Below, piece after piece: positions 35,791 to 47,591 of a stretch of 64,000 bases of DNA. Source of the DNA: Thauera sedimentorum (lineage in GTDB: Bacteria; Pseudomonadota; Gammaproteobacteria; Burkholderiales; Rhodocyclaceae); NCBI RefSeq assembly GCF_014489115.1, contig NZ_JACTAH010000001.1, positions 1,674,001-1,738,000 of the forward strand. The letters run 5' to 3'. The position numbers and the translations under genes are program-made. Each line of letters starts with the position of its first letter. Position 1 is the first letter of the stretch. The notes beneath the pieces were generated by a model. That model saw only the letters and a program-made list of their open reading frames with translations, was not told the DNA's origin and ran no database searches.

Positions 35791-37632
35791 TCAGTGCAGT
35801 GCCGAGTATATCTGTTCGGCAAGCTTTCGGCTGACGCCGTCGACCCGGCACAGATCCTCCACCGTGGCCTTGCGCACCCCGTCCAGGCCGCCGAAGGTGG
35901 CCAGCAGGTTGCGCCGCCGGGAGGGGCCGACGCCGGGGATGTCTTCCAGCTTCGAGCCGATGCGCGCCTTGGCACGGCGCGCGCGGTGGCCGGTGATGGC
36001 GAAGCGGTGGGCCTCGTCGCGGATCTCCTGGATCAGGTGCAGCGCCGGCGCATCCGGGGCAAGATGCAGCGGCTCGCGCCCGTCGGGGAAGATCAGCGAT
36101 TCCAGCCCGGGCTTGCGGCCTTCGCCCTTGGCCACACCGACCATGGCCACCGATTCGAGGCCGACTTCGGCCAGGATCGCGCGCGCCGCGCTCACCTGTC
36201 CGCGGCCGCCGTCGATCAGGATCAGGTCGGGGCACAGGCCCTCGCCCGCCGCCACCTTGCCGTAGCGGCGCTCCAGCACCTGGCGCATGGCGGCGAAGTC
36301 GTCGCCGGCGGTGATGCCGGCGATGTTGTAGCGCCGGTAGTCGGCATTCTTCATCTGTCCGTCCACGCACACCACGCAGGAGGCGACGGTGGCCTCGCCC
36401 ATGGTGTGGCTGATGTCGAAGCACTCGATACGCCGCGGCGGCTCGGCCAAGTCGAGGGCCTCGCGCAGCGCTTCCAGGCGCTGTTCGCTGCGCCCGGTGT
36501 CGCGCGCGCGCGCCTGGATGGCGAGCCGGGCGTTCTTCTGCGCCATCTCCATCCACGCCTTCTCCGCGGCGAAGCGCGGCGCGACCAGCGCACAGGGGGT
36601 ATCCGACAGTTCGGCCAGCAGTTCGCGCAGTGCCGCCGAGGGTGCCTCGACCAGCAGGCGCGCGGGCATCGGATGCATCGCGTAGTGCTGCTCGATGAAG
36701 GCCTGCAGCGCGTCCTCCGCGCTGCAGCCCGCGGCGTTGCCGGGGAACTGCGGGCGGTCGCCCAGATGGCGGCCGCCGCGCACCATGGCGATGTTCACGC
36801 AGGCCACGCCGCCCTCCTCGACCGCCGCGACGATGTCCACGTCCTCGTCCTTGCGGCTGTCGACGAACTGGCGGTGCAGCACCGCCTGCAGCACGCGCAC
36901 CTGGTCGCGGCAGGCGGCGGCCTGCTCGAAGTCGAGCCGCTCGGCGGCCGCGTTCATGCGCGCGGTGAGGTCGTCGATCACCTCGCTGGCGCGCCCGTCG
37001 AGGAAGCGCGCGGCGAGCCTGACGTCGGCGGCGTAGGCCTCCTCGTCGATCAGCCCCACACAGGGCGCGGTGCAGCGCTTGATCTGGTGCAGCAAACAGG
37101 GCCGCGAGCGATTCTGGAATACCGAGTTCTCGCAGGTGCGCAGCTGGAAAGTCTTCTGCAGCAGGTGGATGCTCTCGCGCACCGCCCAGGCGTTGGGGAA
37201 AGGGCCGAAGTAGCGCGCGCCCTTGGCGAAGGCGCCCCGATGGTAGGCCAGGCGCGGAAACCCGTCGGCAGAGAGCTCGATGTAGGGGTAGGACTTGTCG
37301 TCGCGGAAGAGGATGTTGTAGCGCGGCGCCAGGCTCTTGATGAGATTGTTCTCGAGCAGCAGCGCCTCGGCCTCGGAGCGGGTCGGGGTAACGTCCACGC
37401 GCATGATCTGCGCCACCATCATGGCGATGCGCGGGCTGGAGAGCGTCTTCTGGAAGTAGCTGGAGACACGGCGCTTGAGGTTCTTGGCCTTGCCGACGTA
37501 AAGCACGCGGTCTTCGGCGCCGATCATGCGATAGACGCCGGGCTCCTCGGGCACGGCCTTGAGGAAGGCGCGCGCGTCGAAAGCGGGCGCCGCCGATGCG
37601 CCTTGTTCCTGCGGCACGGAAGGCTCGCTCAC
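35791..37632 (-). CDS. uvrC: Excinuclease ABC subunit C
   Basis: A 613-residue nucleotide excision repair nuclease that makes the 3' and 5' incisions around UvrAB-bound lesions. Domains in order: GIY-YIG ([21 protein letters not shown], about residues 30-110), a cysteine-containing region ([15 protein letters not shown]), a UVR motif near 200-235, the RNase H-like incision domain ([30 protein letters not shown]), and a helix-hairpin-helix tail ([21 protein letters not shown]). Length is normal. A REP-like repeat lies just upstream. Confidence 0.97.
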   Translation of the reverse strand: MSEPSVPQEQGASAAPAFDARAFLKAVPEEPGVYRMIGAEDRVLYVGKAKNLKRRVSSYFQKTLSSPRIAMMVAQIMRVDVTPTRSEAEALLLENNLIKSLAPRYNILFRDDKSYPYIELSADGFPRLAYHRGAFAKGARYFGPFPNAWAVRESIHLLQKTFQLRTCENSVFQNRSRPCLLHQIKRCTAPCVGLIDEEAYAADVRLAARFLDGRASEVIDDLTARMNAAAERLDFEQAAACRDQVRVLQAVLHRQFVDSRKDEDVDIVAAVEEGGVACVNIAMVRGGRHLGDRPQFPGNAAGCSAEDALQAFIEQHYAMHPMPARLLVEAPSAALRELLAELSDTPCALVAPRFAAEKAWMEMAQKNARLAIQARARDTGRSEQRLEALREALDLAEPPRRIECFDISHTMGEATVASCVVCVDGQMKNADYRRYNIAGITAGDDFAAMRQVLERRYGKVAAGEGLCPDLILIDGGRGQVSAARAILAEVGLESVAMVGVAKGEGRKPGLESLIFPDGREPLHLAPDAPALHLIQEIRDEAHRFAITGHRARRAKARIGSKLEDIPGVGPSRRRNLLATFGGLDGVRKATVEDLCRVDGVSRKLAEQIYSALH

Positions 37633-37643
37633 CAGCCCCTCCG

Positions 37644-37718
37644 GTAGGAGCGGCCTTGGCCGCGATGCGGCGTCATTGATACCCGCAACCGCCTTATCGC
37701 GGCCAAGGCAGCTCCTAC
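37644..37718. repeat. REP-like inverted repeat, copy 2
   Basis: The left arm is GTAGGAGCGGCCTTGGCCGC plus GATGC and the right arm (37696-37718) is its inverse with one mismatch (AAGGCAGCTCC). It lies between the nagZ stop and the uvrC start. Unlike the other copies it does not supply a stop codon. Confidence 0.85.
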
Positions 37719-37753
37719 GGGGGGAATCGAGGACATCATGGGCCCGCCTCCGC

Positions 37754-38860
37754 TCAAGCCGCCGGAGCGTCGCCGCTGGTGCCGGCGGCCATCATCGGCG
37801 CGGCGGCGTCGCGCTCGGCCAGCGCGCACACCGCTTCGCGCGCGTGAAGGTAGCGTGGGGCAAGTTCCAGCGCGAACGGGTCGGCATGGCGCGGCTGGCC
37901 GCGCAGCGCGGCGATGCGCCGGCGCCCGGCCTCGTCCGGCGCGGGCGCCCAGCGATCGAGCAACTCGTCGGCCAGATCGGGGCGGTTGCACACCAACACC
38001 ATGTCGCAGCCCGCATCATGCGCCGCGCGTGCGCGGCCGACGATGTCGCCGGCCACCATCGCACCCTCCATGTTTAGATCGTCACTGAAGATCGTGCCGG
38101 CGAAACCCACCCGGCCGCGCAGCACGTCCTGCAGCCAGAAGCGCGAGAAGCCGGCCGGGTTCGGATCGGCCGCCGGGTAGATGACATGCGCCGGCATCAC
38201 CCCGCCGAGCTGCCGTCCCAGACGGTGGCGATAGGGCGCGATGTCCTGCTCCCAGATATCTTCGAAGCTGCGTTCATCGACCGGGATGTCCACATGGGAA
38301 TCGGCCTCCACGTAGCCGTGCCCGGGAAAATGCTTGCCGACGCTCTTCATCCCGGCCTCCGCCATGCCGGCCACCAGCGCCTGGGCGAGCGCGGCGGTGA
38401 CCGTCGGGTCACGGTGCAAGGCACGATTGCCGATCGCCCGGCTGCAGCCGTAGTCCAGGTCCAGCACCGGGGCAAAGCTGAGATCCACCCCATGGGCGAG
38501 CAGTTCGGCGGCCAGCACATAGCCGGTGTCGCGCGCCGCATCCAGCGCGGCCAGGTGATCCTGCTCCCACAAGGTGCCCAGGGTGCGCATCGCCGGCAGG
38601 CGGGTAAAGCCGTCGCTGCGGAAACGCTGCACCCGTCCGCCTTCGTGGTCTACCGCGATCAGCAAGGTCGGCGAGCGCAGCGCGCGGATCTCGGCGGTGA
38701 GCGCGGCGAGCTGTTCGGAGCCGCTGAAATTGCGCGCGAACAGGATCACCCCACCGACCAGCGGGTCCTGCAGGCGGATACGCTCGGCGTCGGTGAGCGT
38801 GGTGCCGGCGACGTCCACCATGACCGGGCCGAGGGGCAGATTGATGGGCGAAGCGTTCAT
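37754..38860 (-). CDS. nagZ: Beta-N-acetylhexosaminidase (peptidoglycan recycling)
   Basis: A 368-residue family 3 glycosidase that removes N-acetylglucosamine from anhydro-muropeptides in the cytoplasm. Signature elements: [28 protein letters not shown] with the mobile-loop His ([11 protein letters not shown]), and the nucleophile Asp in [10 protein letters not shown]. The start ATG overlaps the acpS stop by four bases, making it the last gene of the rnc-era-recO-pdxJ-acpS-nagZ string. Confidence 0.95.
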   Translation of the reverse strand: MNASPINLPLGPVMVDVAGTTLTDAERIRLQDPLVGGVILFARNFSGSEQLAALTAEIRALRSPTLLIAVDHEGGRVQRFRSDGFTRLPAMRTLGTLWEQDHLAALDAARDTGYVLAAELLAHGVDLSFAPVLDLDYGCSRAIGNRALHRDPTVTAALAQALVAGMAEAGMKSVGKHFPGHGYVEADSHVDIPVDERSFEDIWEQDIAPYRHRLGRQLGGVMPAHVIYPAADPNPAGFSRFWLQDVLRGRVGFAGTIFSDDLNMEGAMVAGDIVGRARAAHDAGCDMVLVCNRPDLADELLDRWAPAPDEAGRRRIAALRGQPRHADPFALELAPRYLHAREAVCALAERDAAAPMMAAGTSGDAPAA

Positions 38861-39234
38861 GCGCGTTCGATCAGGGCAAAGGCCACCACGTGGTCCACCT
38901 CGTCGGCCAGGCTGAGGTGGGCGGAAAGGCCGTGCTCGGCCATGTGCGCGGCCAGGCGTTCGTCGTACTCGAAATGCGGCTTGCCCAAACCGTCATGGCC
39001 CACCGCCACCGCATGCAGGGTGGCCGGAACCGCCACGCCGGTGCCGAGCGCCTTGCCGAAGGCTTCCTTGGCGGCGAAGCGCTTGGCGAGAAAGCGCGCC
39101 GGGTCGCGGCTGGCGGCCCAGGCGGCGCGCTCGCTTTCGGCGAGGATGCGTGCGGCGAAGCGTTCGCCGTGGCGTTCCAGCGCATCGCGCATGCGCGCCA
39201 CGGCGACGATGTCGGTGCCGATGCCGTGAATCAT
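38857..39234 (-). CDS. acpS: Holo-[acyl-carrier-protein] synthase
   Basis: A 125-residue phosphopantetheinyl transferase that converts apo-ACP to holo-ACP using Co[13 protein letters not shown] carries the metal Asp and [16 protein letters not shown] the Glu and Lys of the family signature. It overlaps pdxJ by ATGA and nagZ by ATGA. The pdxJ-acpS order is conserved in proteobacteria. Its substrate acpP lies about 14 kb away in this window. Confidence 0.95.
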   Translation of the reverse strand: MIHGIGTDIVAVARMRDALERHGERFAARILAESERAAWAASRDPARFLAKRFAAKEAFGKALGTGVAVPATLHAVAVGHDGLGKPHFEYDERLAAHMAEHGLSAHLSLADEVDHVVAFALIERA

Positions 39235-39974
39235 GCCGGCTGGCGCATCAGGCGCTTCATCTCCGCCACCGCCTCGCGCAGGCCGACGAACACCGCGCGG
39301 CTGACGATGGCGTGGCCGATGTGCAACTCGCGCACGCCGGGCAGGCGGGCGATGGGCTGCACGTTGTAGTAGTTGAGCGCGTGGCCGGCATTGAAGCGCA
39401 TGCCCAGCGCGCGAATCGCCGCCCCCGCGGCAGTCACGCGCTGCAGTTCGGCCAGCACCGCCGGCGCCTCGGCATCGCGCCCGGCGCTGTGGAAGGCGTG
39501 CGCGTAGGGGCCGGTATGCACCTCGCACACCCGCGCGCCGATGCGTGCAGCAGCATCGATCTGCACCGGGTCGGCGTCGATGAACACGCTGGTGACGATG
39601 CCGGCATCCGCCAGACGGGCGATCACATCCTTGAGCGCGGCCTCGTTGGCGACGATGTCCAGACCGCCTTCGGTGGTGACTTCCTGGCGCCCCTCGGGCA
39701 CCAGCATGGCCATCTCCGGCTTGACCCGGCAGGCGATGCCGACCATCTCGTCGGTGGCCGCCATCTCCAGGTTGAGCTTGACCTGGGTGAGCTCGCGCAG
39801 GCGACGCACGTCCTCGTCGTTGATGTGGCGGCGGTCTTCGCGCAGATGAATGGTGATACCGTCCGCGCCGCCCAGATGGGCTTCCACCGCGGCCCACACC
39901 GGATCCGGTTCCCAGGTCCGCCGCGCCTGGCGCAGCGTGGCCACGTGGTCGATATTGACGCCGAGTTCGATCAC
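39231..39974 (-). CDS. pdxJ: Pyridoxine 5'-phosphate synthase
   Basis: A 247-residue TIM-barrel enzyme that condenses 1-deoxyxylulose 5-phosphate with 3-amino-2-oxopropyl phosphate to form pyridoxine 5'-phosphate. It has the typical start [17 protein letters not shown], then [14 protein letters not shown] (active-site His/Arg), [13 protein letters not shown], and [13 protein letters not shown] near the end. ATGA overlaps at both ends show translational coupling with recO and acpS. Confidence 0.97.
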   Translation of the reverse strand: MIELGVNIDHVATLRQARRTWEPDPVWAAVEAHLGGADGITIHLREDRRHINDEDVRRLRELTQVKLNLEMAATDEMVGIACRVKPEMAMLVPEGRQEVTTEGGLDIVANEAALKDVIARLADAGIVTSVFIDADPVQIDAAARIGARVCEVHTGPYAHAFHSAGRDAEAPAVLAELQRVTAAGAAIRALGMRFNAGHALNYYNVQPIARLPGVRELHIGHAIVSRAVFVGLREAVAEMKRLMRQPA

Positions 39975-40702
39975 AGTTCCTGCAACTCCTTCAGTACCCG
40001 GCGCGACTGCAGCGGCTGCCCGCCCAGGTAGTGGTTGATGACTGCGCGCAGCAGGTTCTTGCTCTGCGCCAGGGTCTCGGAGGCGGAGAAATCGCCGCTC
40101 GCCATCGCCAGCAGGCTGCGCCCGCTGATCAGCGGCGCCTCGCCCGCGGGCGGCAGATCGCCGGTAACCGGCACCGGACCGCGTTCGATTATATAGAGGT
40201 AGTCCAGCGCGGGCCGCACCGGCTCGCCGCTGTCGGCCTCGGCGTCCAGCCCGGCGCCGTAGCCGAGTTCGTGCAGCAGCGCGAGTTCGAAGCGGCGCAG
40301 CAAGGGCGCGAAGGCGTCACCGCGGGCGAGTTCGCGCAGCGCCTCGGCGTAGGCGGCGAACAGCGCCGGATGGGCGTCCTCGCGCGCGGTCAGGCGCACC
40401 AGAAGTTCGTTGAGATAGTAGCCGCACAGCAGCGCACGGCCGGTGAGCAGCGGCTGGCCGCCCTGCCATTCGGCGCGCACCAGGGTCTTGACCTCACCGC
40501 CGCCGGACCAGTCGACCAGCAGCGGCTGGAAGGCCATCAGCACCCCGCGCAACGGCGACTGCGGGCGGCGCGCGCCCTTGGCCACCAGCGCGACGCGGCC
40601 ATGGTCGCGCGAGAGGATCTCGGCGATCAGGCTGGTCTCACGCCAGGGATAGGTGTGCAGCACGAAGGACGGCTGCTGTTCGATGCGCTGCTTCTGGCTC
40701 AC
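39971..40702 (-). CDS. recO: DNA repair protein RecO
   Basis: A 243-residue protein that helps RecR load RecA on SSB-coated DNA. It has an N-terminal OB fold ([41 protein letters not shown]) and a helical C-terminal domain ([14 protein letters not shown]). The four-cysteine zinc site of some RecO proteins is not evident. It is located between era and pdxJ, as in E. coli and many betaproteobacteria. Confidence 0.95.
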   Translation of the reverse strand: MSQKQRIEQQPSFVLHTYPWRETSLIAEILSRDHGRVALVAKGARRPQSPLRGVLMAFQPLLVDWSGGGEVKTLVRAEWQGGQPLLTGRALLCGYYLNELLVRLTAREDAHPALFAAYAEALRELARGDAFAPLLRRFELALLHELGYGAGLDAEADSGEPVRPALDYLYIIERGPVPVTGDLPPAGEAPLISGRSLLAMASGDFSASETLAQSKNLLRAVINHYLGGQPLQSRRVLKELQEL

Positions 40703-40720
40703 GCCGCACCGCCAGATGGC

Positions 40721-41647
40721 TTATTCGTAACCGAGGCTCTTGAGCGCGCGCTCGTCGTCGGCCCAGCCGCTCTTGACCTTGACCCAAACCTCGAGGAAGA
40801 CCTTGCCGTCGAAGAGCTTTTCGAGCTCCACGCGCGCCTCGGAGGCGATGCGCTTGAGCCGCTCGCCGCCCTTGCCGATGACGATGCCCTTGTGGCCGGG
40901 CTTGTCGACGATCACCGCGGCGTGGATGCGGCGCAGCCGGCCTTCGACCTCGAACTTCTCGATCTCCACCGCCATGCCGTAGGGCAACTCGTCGCCGAGC
41001 AGGCGGAAGAGCTTCTCGCGCAGGAATTCGGAGGCCAGGAAGCGCTCGCTGCGGTCGGTGATCTCGTCCTCGTCGTACATCGCCGTGCCTTCCGGCAGCA
41101 GCGGGGTGGCGGCGCGGATCAGCGCGTCCACGTTGGTGCCGCGCTCGGCCGACAGCGGCACGATCTCGGCAAAGGGGTAGACCGCGCTCATCTGCTCGAT
41201 GAAGGGCAGCAGACTGCGCTTGTCGTCGAGGCGGTCGACCTTGTTGATCACCAGCACCACGCGCGCGCCTTCGGGCAGCACCTCGACCACCTTGCGGTCG
41301 TCCTCGCCGAAGCGCCCGGCCTCGACCAGGAAGAACACCAGGTCGACGTCGCTCAGCACCTGGGTGACGGTGCGGTTCATCGAGCGGTTCAGCGCGTTGC
41401 GGTGATGGGTCTGGAAACCCGGGGTGTCCACGAAGACGAACTGCGCGCCGGCATCGGTACGAATGCCGGTCACCCGGTGGCGGGTGGTCTGCGCCTTGCT
41501 GGAGACGATGCTGATCTTCTGCCCGATCAGGCGGTTGAGCAGCGTGGACTTGCCGACGTTGGGGCGCCCGACGATGGCGACGAAGCCGGTGCGGAAACCG
41601 GCCGCATCGGCCTGCTGGCCACCGGCCGTGGGAGTGGAATCGCTCAT
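40721..41647 (-). CDS. era: GTPase Era
   Basis: A 308-residue GTPase that binds the 3' end of 16S rRNA during 30S assembly. G1 is [10 protein letters not shown]3 DTPGF, G4 NKVD and G5 SAERG; the KH RNA-binding domain ([20 protein letters not shown]) closes the protein. The start ATG overlaps the rnc stop by four bases; the frame is open upstream only within rnc. An N-terminal extension of about 20 residues precedes G1. Confidence 0.97.
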   Translation of the reverse strand: MSDSTPTAGGQQADAAGFRTGFVAIVGRPNVGKSTLLNRLIGQKISIVSSKAQTTRHRVTGIRTDAGAQFVFVDTPGFQTHHRNALNRSMNRTVTQVLSDVDLVFFLVEAGRFGEDDRKVVEVLPEGARVVLVINKVDRLDDKRSLLPFIEQMSAVYPFAEIVPLSAERGTNVDALIRAATPLLPEGTAMYDEDEITDRSERFLASEFLREKLFRLLGDELPYGMAVEIEKFEVEGRLRRIHAAVIVDKPGHKGIVIGKGGERLKRIASEARVELEKLFDGKVFLEVWVKVKSGWADDERALKSLGYE

Positions 41648-42315
41648 TTCTTTCTCAGTTGGCTCAGGGCCAGTTCGGCCGACTGCTGCTCGGCGGCCCG
41701 CCGGCTGGCGCCGCGGCCCACGGTACGCAGCTGCAGCGATTCGATCACGCAGGCCACTTCGAACTCCTGCGCGTGCGCCTCGCCCAGAACATTGACCATC
41801 TCGTAGCGCGGCAGGTTCAGCTTGCGCCCTTGCAGCCATTCCTGCAGCGCGGTCTTGGGGTCCTTGGTCGGCGCCCGCGGATCGAGATCGGCGAGCACCG
41901 GCAGGTAGAGCCGGTCGATCACCGTCTTGGCCGCCGGGAAGCCCGCGTCGAGGAAGACCGCGGCGAACAGCGCTTCCAGCGCGTCGGCGAGGATGGACGG
42001 ACGGCGGGAGCCACCGGATTTCATCTCGCCTTCGCCCAGGCGCAGGTTGTCGCCCACTTCAAGCTGGAGCGCGATGCGGTGCAGCGCTTCCTGGCGGACC
42101 AGGGAGGCGCGCAGGCGCGACAGTTCGCCTTCGCGCAGTTCATCGAAGCGCTCGTAGAGCGCCATCGACACGACGCAGTTGAGGATGCTGTCGCCGAGGA
42201 ATTCCAGCCGCTCGTTGTTAGGCTGGCCGAAGCTGCGGTGAGTGAGCGCCTGCTGCAGGAGCGCGGGGTCGGAGAACGCGTGGCCGAGTTCGCGTTGCAG
42301 GCGGGGCAGACTCAT
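41644..42315 (-). CDS. rnc: Ribonuclease III
   Basis: A 223-residue double-strand RNA endonuclease for rRNA and mRNA processing. The signature is [17 protein letters not shown] with Glu and Asp metal ligands, then a second acidic site ([17 protein letters not shown]). A dsRNA-binding domain occupies about residues 150-222 ([21 protein letters not shown]). It is preceded by the DUF4845 gene and followed by era with an overlap, a conserved lepB-rnc-era block. Confidence 0.97.
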   Translation of the reverse strand: MSLPRLQRELGHAFSDPALLQQALTHRSFGQPNNERLEFLGDSILNCVVSMALYERFDELREGELSRLRASLVRQEALHRIALQLEVGDNLRLGEGEMKSGGSRRPSILADALEALFAAVFLDAGFPAAKTVIDRLYLPVLADLDPRAPTKDPKTALQEWLQGRKLNLPRYEMVNVLGEAHAQEFEVACVIESLQLRTVGRGASRRAAEQQSAELALSQLRKK

Positions 42316-42320
42316 CCGGC

Positions 42321-42677
42321 TCAGTTCGCGGACGAGGCGTCGAAGGCGATCAGCAGGCTGACGTTGCCGGCGATCGGCACGGTGCGGTCATACTCGATCT
42401 CGATCAGCACACGGCCGCCCTGCTTGGTGATGATCAGGTCCTCACCCCGTACCGACTCGATGTTGTCGATCTGCGCACGACGGTTGAAGCTGCCGCGCAT
42501 CTGCGACATCGACGCACCGTTGTCGCCTTCTTCGGCGACCAGCGGCAGGATGCGCTTGATGGACATGTACTCGTTGACCGCAGGCACGGTGCGGAAACCG
42601 AGCAGGAGGAAAAATGCAGCAAACGCGCCGACGATCAGGACGCTGATCAGGCTGAGGCCGCTCTGCTTGTTCTTCAT
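42321..42677 (-). CDS. DUF4845 family membrane protein
   Basis: A 118-residue protein with one N-terminal membrane helix (GLSLISVLIVGAFAAFFLLLGF) preceded by a short basic segment (MKNKQS), and a small soluble domain exposed outside. The N-terminus resembles a pilin-type leader, but there is no clear cleavage motif. The family is regularly found between lepB and rnc in beta- and gammaproteobacteria; its function is unknown. The ATG with GGGGAG upstream is preferred over a GTG nine bases earlier. Confidence 0.85.
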   Translation of the reverse strand: MKNKQSGLSLISVLIVGAFAAFFLLLGFRTVPAVNEYMSIKRILPLVAEEGDNGASMSQMRGSFNRRAQIDNIESVRGEDLIITKQGGRVLIEIEYDRTVPIAGNVSLLIAFDASSAN

Positions 42678-42693
42678 TCGACGCACTCCCCGT

Positions 42694-43482
42694 TCAGTTG
42701 AAACTGCCGATGCGTTTCATGTCGTTGAAATTGAACCAGATGAAGAATGCCCGGCCGACGATGTTCTCGTCCGGCACGAAACCCCATACCCGGCTGTCGC
42801 TGCTTGCGTCGCGGTTGTCGCCCATCACGAAGTAATGCCCTTCGGGTACGAGGCAGCGCACGCCCGCGCTAGTATAGGTGCAGTGGTCGCGAAAGGGGAA
42901 ATCCATGACCTGCGGCAGATAGGCCGGCGCGTCGTCCTCGATGAGCAGGCGGTGTTCGGTGTCGCCCAGCTTCTCGACATAACGCGGCGAGTAGTACAGG
43001 CGGTCGGTGTGCAGGTACTGTCCGTCGGTCTCGATCCTGACCGGCTCGCCGTTGATCGTCAGCCGCTTGTTCAGGTACTCCACCTTGTCGCCCGGCAGGC
43101 CCACCACCCGCTTGATGTAGTCCAGCGAGGGGTCGGCCGGATAGCGGAACACCATCACGTCGCCGCGCTGCGGGTCATTGACCGGGACGATCTTCTTGTT
43201 GATCACCGGCAGGCGGATGCCGTAGGTCCATTTGTTGACCAGGATGAAGTCGCCCACCAGCAGGGTGGGAATCATCGAACCGGACGGGATCTTGAACGGC
43301 TCGACCAGGAAGGAACGCAGCACGAAGACGATCAGGATGACCGGAAAGAAGCTGGCGCCGTACTCGACCCACCAGGGCGACGGCGCCCCGGGAGCGCGGC
43401 GCTTGCGTGCGAAGAAGCGGTCGACCACCCACAGCGCCGCGGTGGCGACCAGCAACAGGAACAGAACCAGGGCGAAATTCAC
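42694..43482 (-). CDS. lepB: Signal peptidase I
   Basis: A 262-residue membrane serine protease that removes signal peptides from exported proteins. Two membrane helices lie at residues about 3-20 and 45-65. The nucleophile serine is in IPSGSMIPTLLVGD and the general-base lysine in LDYIKRVVGLPGDKV; GHYFVMGDNRDASSDSRVWG is the third box. It follows lepA on the same strand with a 43-base gap. Confidence 0.97.
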   Translation of the reverse strand: MNFALVLFLLLVATAALWVVDRFFARKRRAPGAPSPWWVEYGASFFPVILIVFVLRSFLVEPFKIPSGSMIPTLLVGDFILVNKWTYGIRLPVINKKIVPVNDPQRGDVMVFRYPADPSLDYIKRVVGLPGDKVEYLNKRLTINGEPVRIETDGQYLHTDRLYYSPRYVEKLGDTEHRLLIEDDAPAYLPQVMDFPFRDHCTYTSAGVRCLVPEGHYFVMGDNRDASSDSRVWGFVPDENIVGRAFFIWFNFNDMKRIGSFN

Positions 43483-43525
43483 GCGGACTCCATGATCAGT
43501 CGTCGGGGGTGCTGCCGCGGCAGGC

Positions 43526-45325
<1,800 letters not shown>

Positions 45326-45419
45326 GGATGACAACAGAAAGGGCGCCTCGCGGCACCCTGTTGGATTGGAAGGCCGGACACGGCCACCCGCTAGGAATGA
45401 TCGGCTGCCAGACGCAGCG

Positions 45420-45680
45420 CTAAGGGGCGGATTCTAACGGAAAACCGCTGCAATAGGCACGAACCGCGGCCTCGTCGAGATGGTAATGGCACAGCTCCTG
45501 CTCGCCGGCGAGGACCACCGGCACCAGCTCGTCCCAGCGCGCTTCCAGCTCCGGATGCCGGTCGACGTCGATCACCTTCACCGTCCAGCCCAGTTCGCGC
45601 GCCACGGGCTCGAGCTGCTCCACGAGTTCATGGCACAGATGGCACCACTCGCGGCTGAGCACGGTCAGTTCACGCTGCAT
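45420..45680 (-). CDS. Glutaredoxin-like (DUF836) thioredoxin-fold protein
   Basis: An 86-residue thioredoxin-fold protein with the redox motif CHLC near residue 13 ([16 protein letters not shown]), strand [12 protein letters not shown] and the cis-proline segment [13 protein letters not shown]. It is probably a cytoplasmic thiol-disulfide protein of unknown partner. It lies five bases after the mucD stop on the same strand, so it probably belongs to the end of the rpoE-rse-mucD transcript; lepA follows. Confidence 0.88.
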   Translation of the reverse strand: MQRELTVLSREWCHLCHELVEQLEPVARELGWTVKVIDVDRHPELEARWDELVPVVLAGEQELCHYHLDEAAVRAYCSGFPLESAP

Positions 45681-45684
45681 CGCT

Positions 45685-47127
45685 TCACTCCCCCGTCTTG
45701 AGGCTCAGATAGCTTTCGATTTCCCCGCGCAGCACCAGCACGGTGATGCTGCGGCCATCCTTGAGCTCCGCCTGCGCACGCTCGAAGTCGGCGAGCTTGT
45801 GCAAGGGCTGGTGTTTGCCGCCTCGAACCGTCGCCAGGACCACATCGCCCGCGCGGATGCCGGCGAGCGCCGCAACGCCCTGGGCGCGCTCGACCACCAG
45901 TCCGTACTCGAGCCGGCGCTCGCGGCGCTGGGCGGCGGTCGGCTCGGCCAGCACCAGTCCAACGCCTCCGGCCCGTTCATCCTTCCTTGCGGACATCCGC
46001 ACCGGCGGGGCTTCCTCCGCCCACTCGCCGACCACGACCGCCAAGTGCCGCTCGGCACCGCCGCGGATCACCGCAAGCTCGACCCGTTCTCCCGGCCGGC
46101 TGGCGGCGACGACGCGCGGCAGGTCGGTGGAGTTCGCCACCGACCTGCCCGCGAAACGAACGATCACGTCGCCCTGCTCCACGCCGGCCCGCGCCGCCGG
46201 ACCGTCCGGCTCCACCGTACTCACCAGCGCACCCTCTGCACGTGCCAGGCCGAAACCTTCCGCCAGCTCGCGCGATACTTCCTGGATGGCCACGCCGATG
46301 CGCCCGCGCCTCACCCGGCCCTCGTCGCGCAACTGCGCCTGCACATCCATGGCCACATCGATCGGGATGGCGAAGGACACCCCCATGAAGCCGCCGGTGC
46401 GGCTGTAGATCTGCGAATTGATGCCCACCACTTCGCCGCGCAGGTTGAACAGCGGACCACCGGAATTGCCGGGGTTGATCGCCACGTCGGTCTGGATGAA
46501 GGGCACGAAATTCTCGTCCGGCAGCGAGCGCCCCTTGGCACTGACGATGCCGGCGGTCACCGAATGATCGAAGCCGAAGGGCGAGCCGATCGCCACCACC
46601 CACTCGCCCACCTTCAGCGCCCCGGGATCACCGAGCACCACCTGCGGCAGGCCGCGGGCCTCGATCTTGATCAGCGCCACGTCGCTGCGCTCATCCGCGC
46701 CGACGACCCGCGCGGGCAGTTCGCGCTTGTCGGCCAGCCGGACGAGGATCTCGTCCGCACCGTCGATCACGTGTGCATTGGTGAGGATGTAGCCGTCCGC
46801 ACTGATGATGAAGCCGGAGCCGAGCGACTCGTCATCCGGCTCGGATTCCGGCTCCGGCAGGCGCGGATGCGGCGGAACGAAACGACGGAAAAAGTCGAAC
46901 ATCCGCTCGCCTTCCCCGAGCCCGGGAAAACCGGATCCGCGCTCGCGAACCTGCTGCGTGGTGCTGATATTCACCACCGCCGCACCCTGCCCTGCAACCA
47001 GTGCGGTGAAATCCGGCAGTTCGGCGGCCGCCGCGGCCTGCACCACGGCAAGCAGCAATGCGGTGTGCACGAGCGCGAGCACCCGCCGCAGCGGACCGCT
47101 GCAAACCCTGGCAAGGAACACGCTCAA
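45685..47127 (-). CDS. mucD: Periplasmic serine protease, DegP/MucD family
   Basis: About 480 residues. It has an N-terminal signal sequence (VLALVHTALLLAVVQAAAAAELPD), a trypsin-like domain with His in NAHVIDGAD, Asp in RSDVALIKI and Ser in GNSGGPLFN, and two PDZ domains (GFGLARAEGALVSTVEPDGP and a second near 410). It degrades or refolds misfolded envelope proteins. The start is taken as TTG in a TTGA overlap with rseC, with GAGGGG four bases upstream; the frame remains open further left inside rseC. It is the last regulator-linked gene of the sigma-E cluster, as in Pseudomonas algU-mucABCD. Confidence 0.93.
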   Translation of the reverse strand: MSVFLARVCSGPLRRVLALVHTALLLAVVQAAAAAELPDFTALVAGQGAAVVNISTTQQVRERGSGFPGLGEGERMFDFFRRFVPPHPRLPEPESEPDDESLGSGFIISADGYILTNAHVIDGADEILVRLADKRELPARVVGADERSDVALIKIEARGLPQVVLGDPGALKVGEWVVAIGSPFGFDHSVTAGIVSAKGRSLPDENFVPFIQTDVAINPGNSGGPLFNLRGEVVGINSQIYSRTGGFMGVSFAIPIDVAMDVQAQLRDEGRVRRGRIGVAIQEVSRELAEGFGLARAEGALVSTVEPDGPAARAGVEQGDVIVRFAGRSVANSTDLPRVVAASRPGERVELAVIRGGAERHLAVVVGEWAEEAPPVRMSARKDERAGGVGLVLAEPTAAQRRERRLEYGLVVERAQGVAALAGIRAGDVVLATVRGGKHQPLHKLADFERAQAELKDGRSITVLVLRGEIESYLSLKTGE

Positions 47128-47591
47128 TGCCCCTCGTCCGCTGCGTGCCCACACGACGGCGCGGCGCCGAGCACCGCCATGCTCAGACTGCTGCGCCAGC
47201 GCCTGCTGCGCAGCAGTACGCGATTGGACAGCCAAGCGAGCAGCAATCCACCTAGGGCACCGGCCAGCACGCCCGCATCACCACCGCCACCGCCCAGCGC
47301 GCCTGCAGCCCCGCCGGCGACCATCAGCACAGCGCCCAGCGCATAGCTGGCCAGCGCGGCACGCAGCGGCGCACCATCGTCGATACAGACCCGCACGCTG
47401 TCTCCCGGCCGGGCACCGATAGGATTGGGCAGGCGGAAGGTTTCGGTAGGCGGCTTGAACAAGTTGGAAATCTTTACCGAGCGGCAACCGCCGGGCTCGT
47501 CGCAACGGCCGCAACCTCCGGCCTGCTCGCTCACCTGCACCCAGGCATGCTCGCCCTCGAGGCGCACGACGACCGCACGCGCTTCGATCAT
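47124..47591 (-). CDS. rseC: SoxR-reducing/RseC-MucC family membrane protein
   Basis: A 155-residue inner-membrane protein with an N-terminal cytoplasmic cysteine cluster (GGCGRCDEPGGC) and two membrane helices (ALASYALGAVLMVAGGAAGAL; GVLAGALGGLLLAWL). RseC is linked to sigma-E control and to reduction of SoxR in other bacteria; its exact role is uncertain. It overlaps rseB upstream and mucD downstream by four bases each. Confidence 0.9.
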   Translation of the reverse strand: MIEARAVVVRLEGEHAWVQVSEQAGGCGRCDEPGGCRSVKISNLFKPPTETFRLPNPIGARPGDSVRVCIDDGAPLRAALASYALGAVLMVAGGAAGALGGGGGDAGVLAGALGGLLLAWLSNRVLLRSRRWRSSLSMAVLGAAPSCGHAADEGH

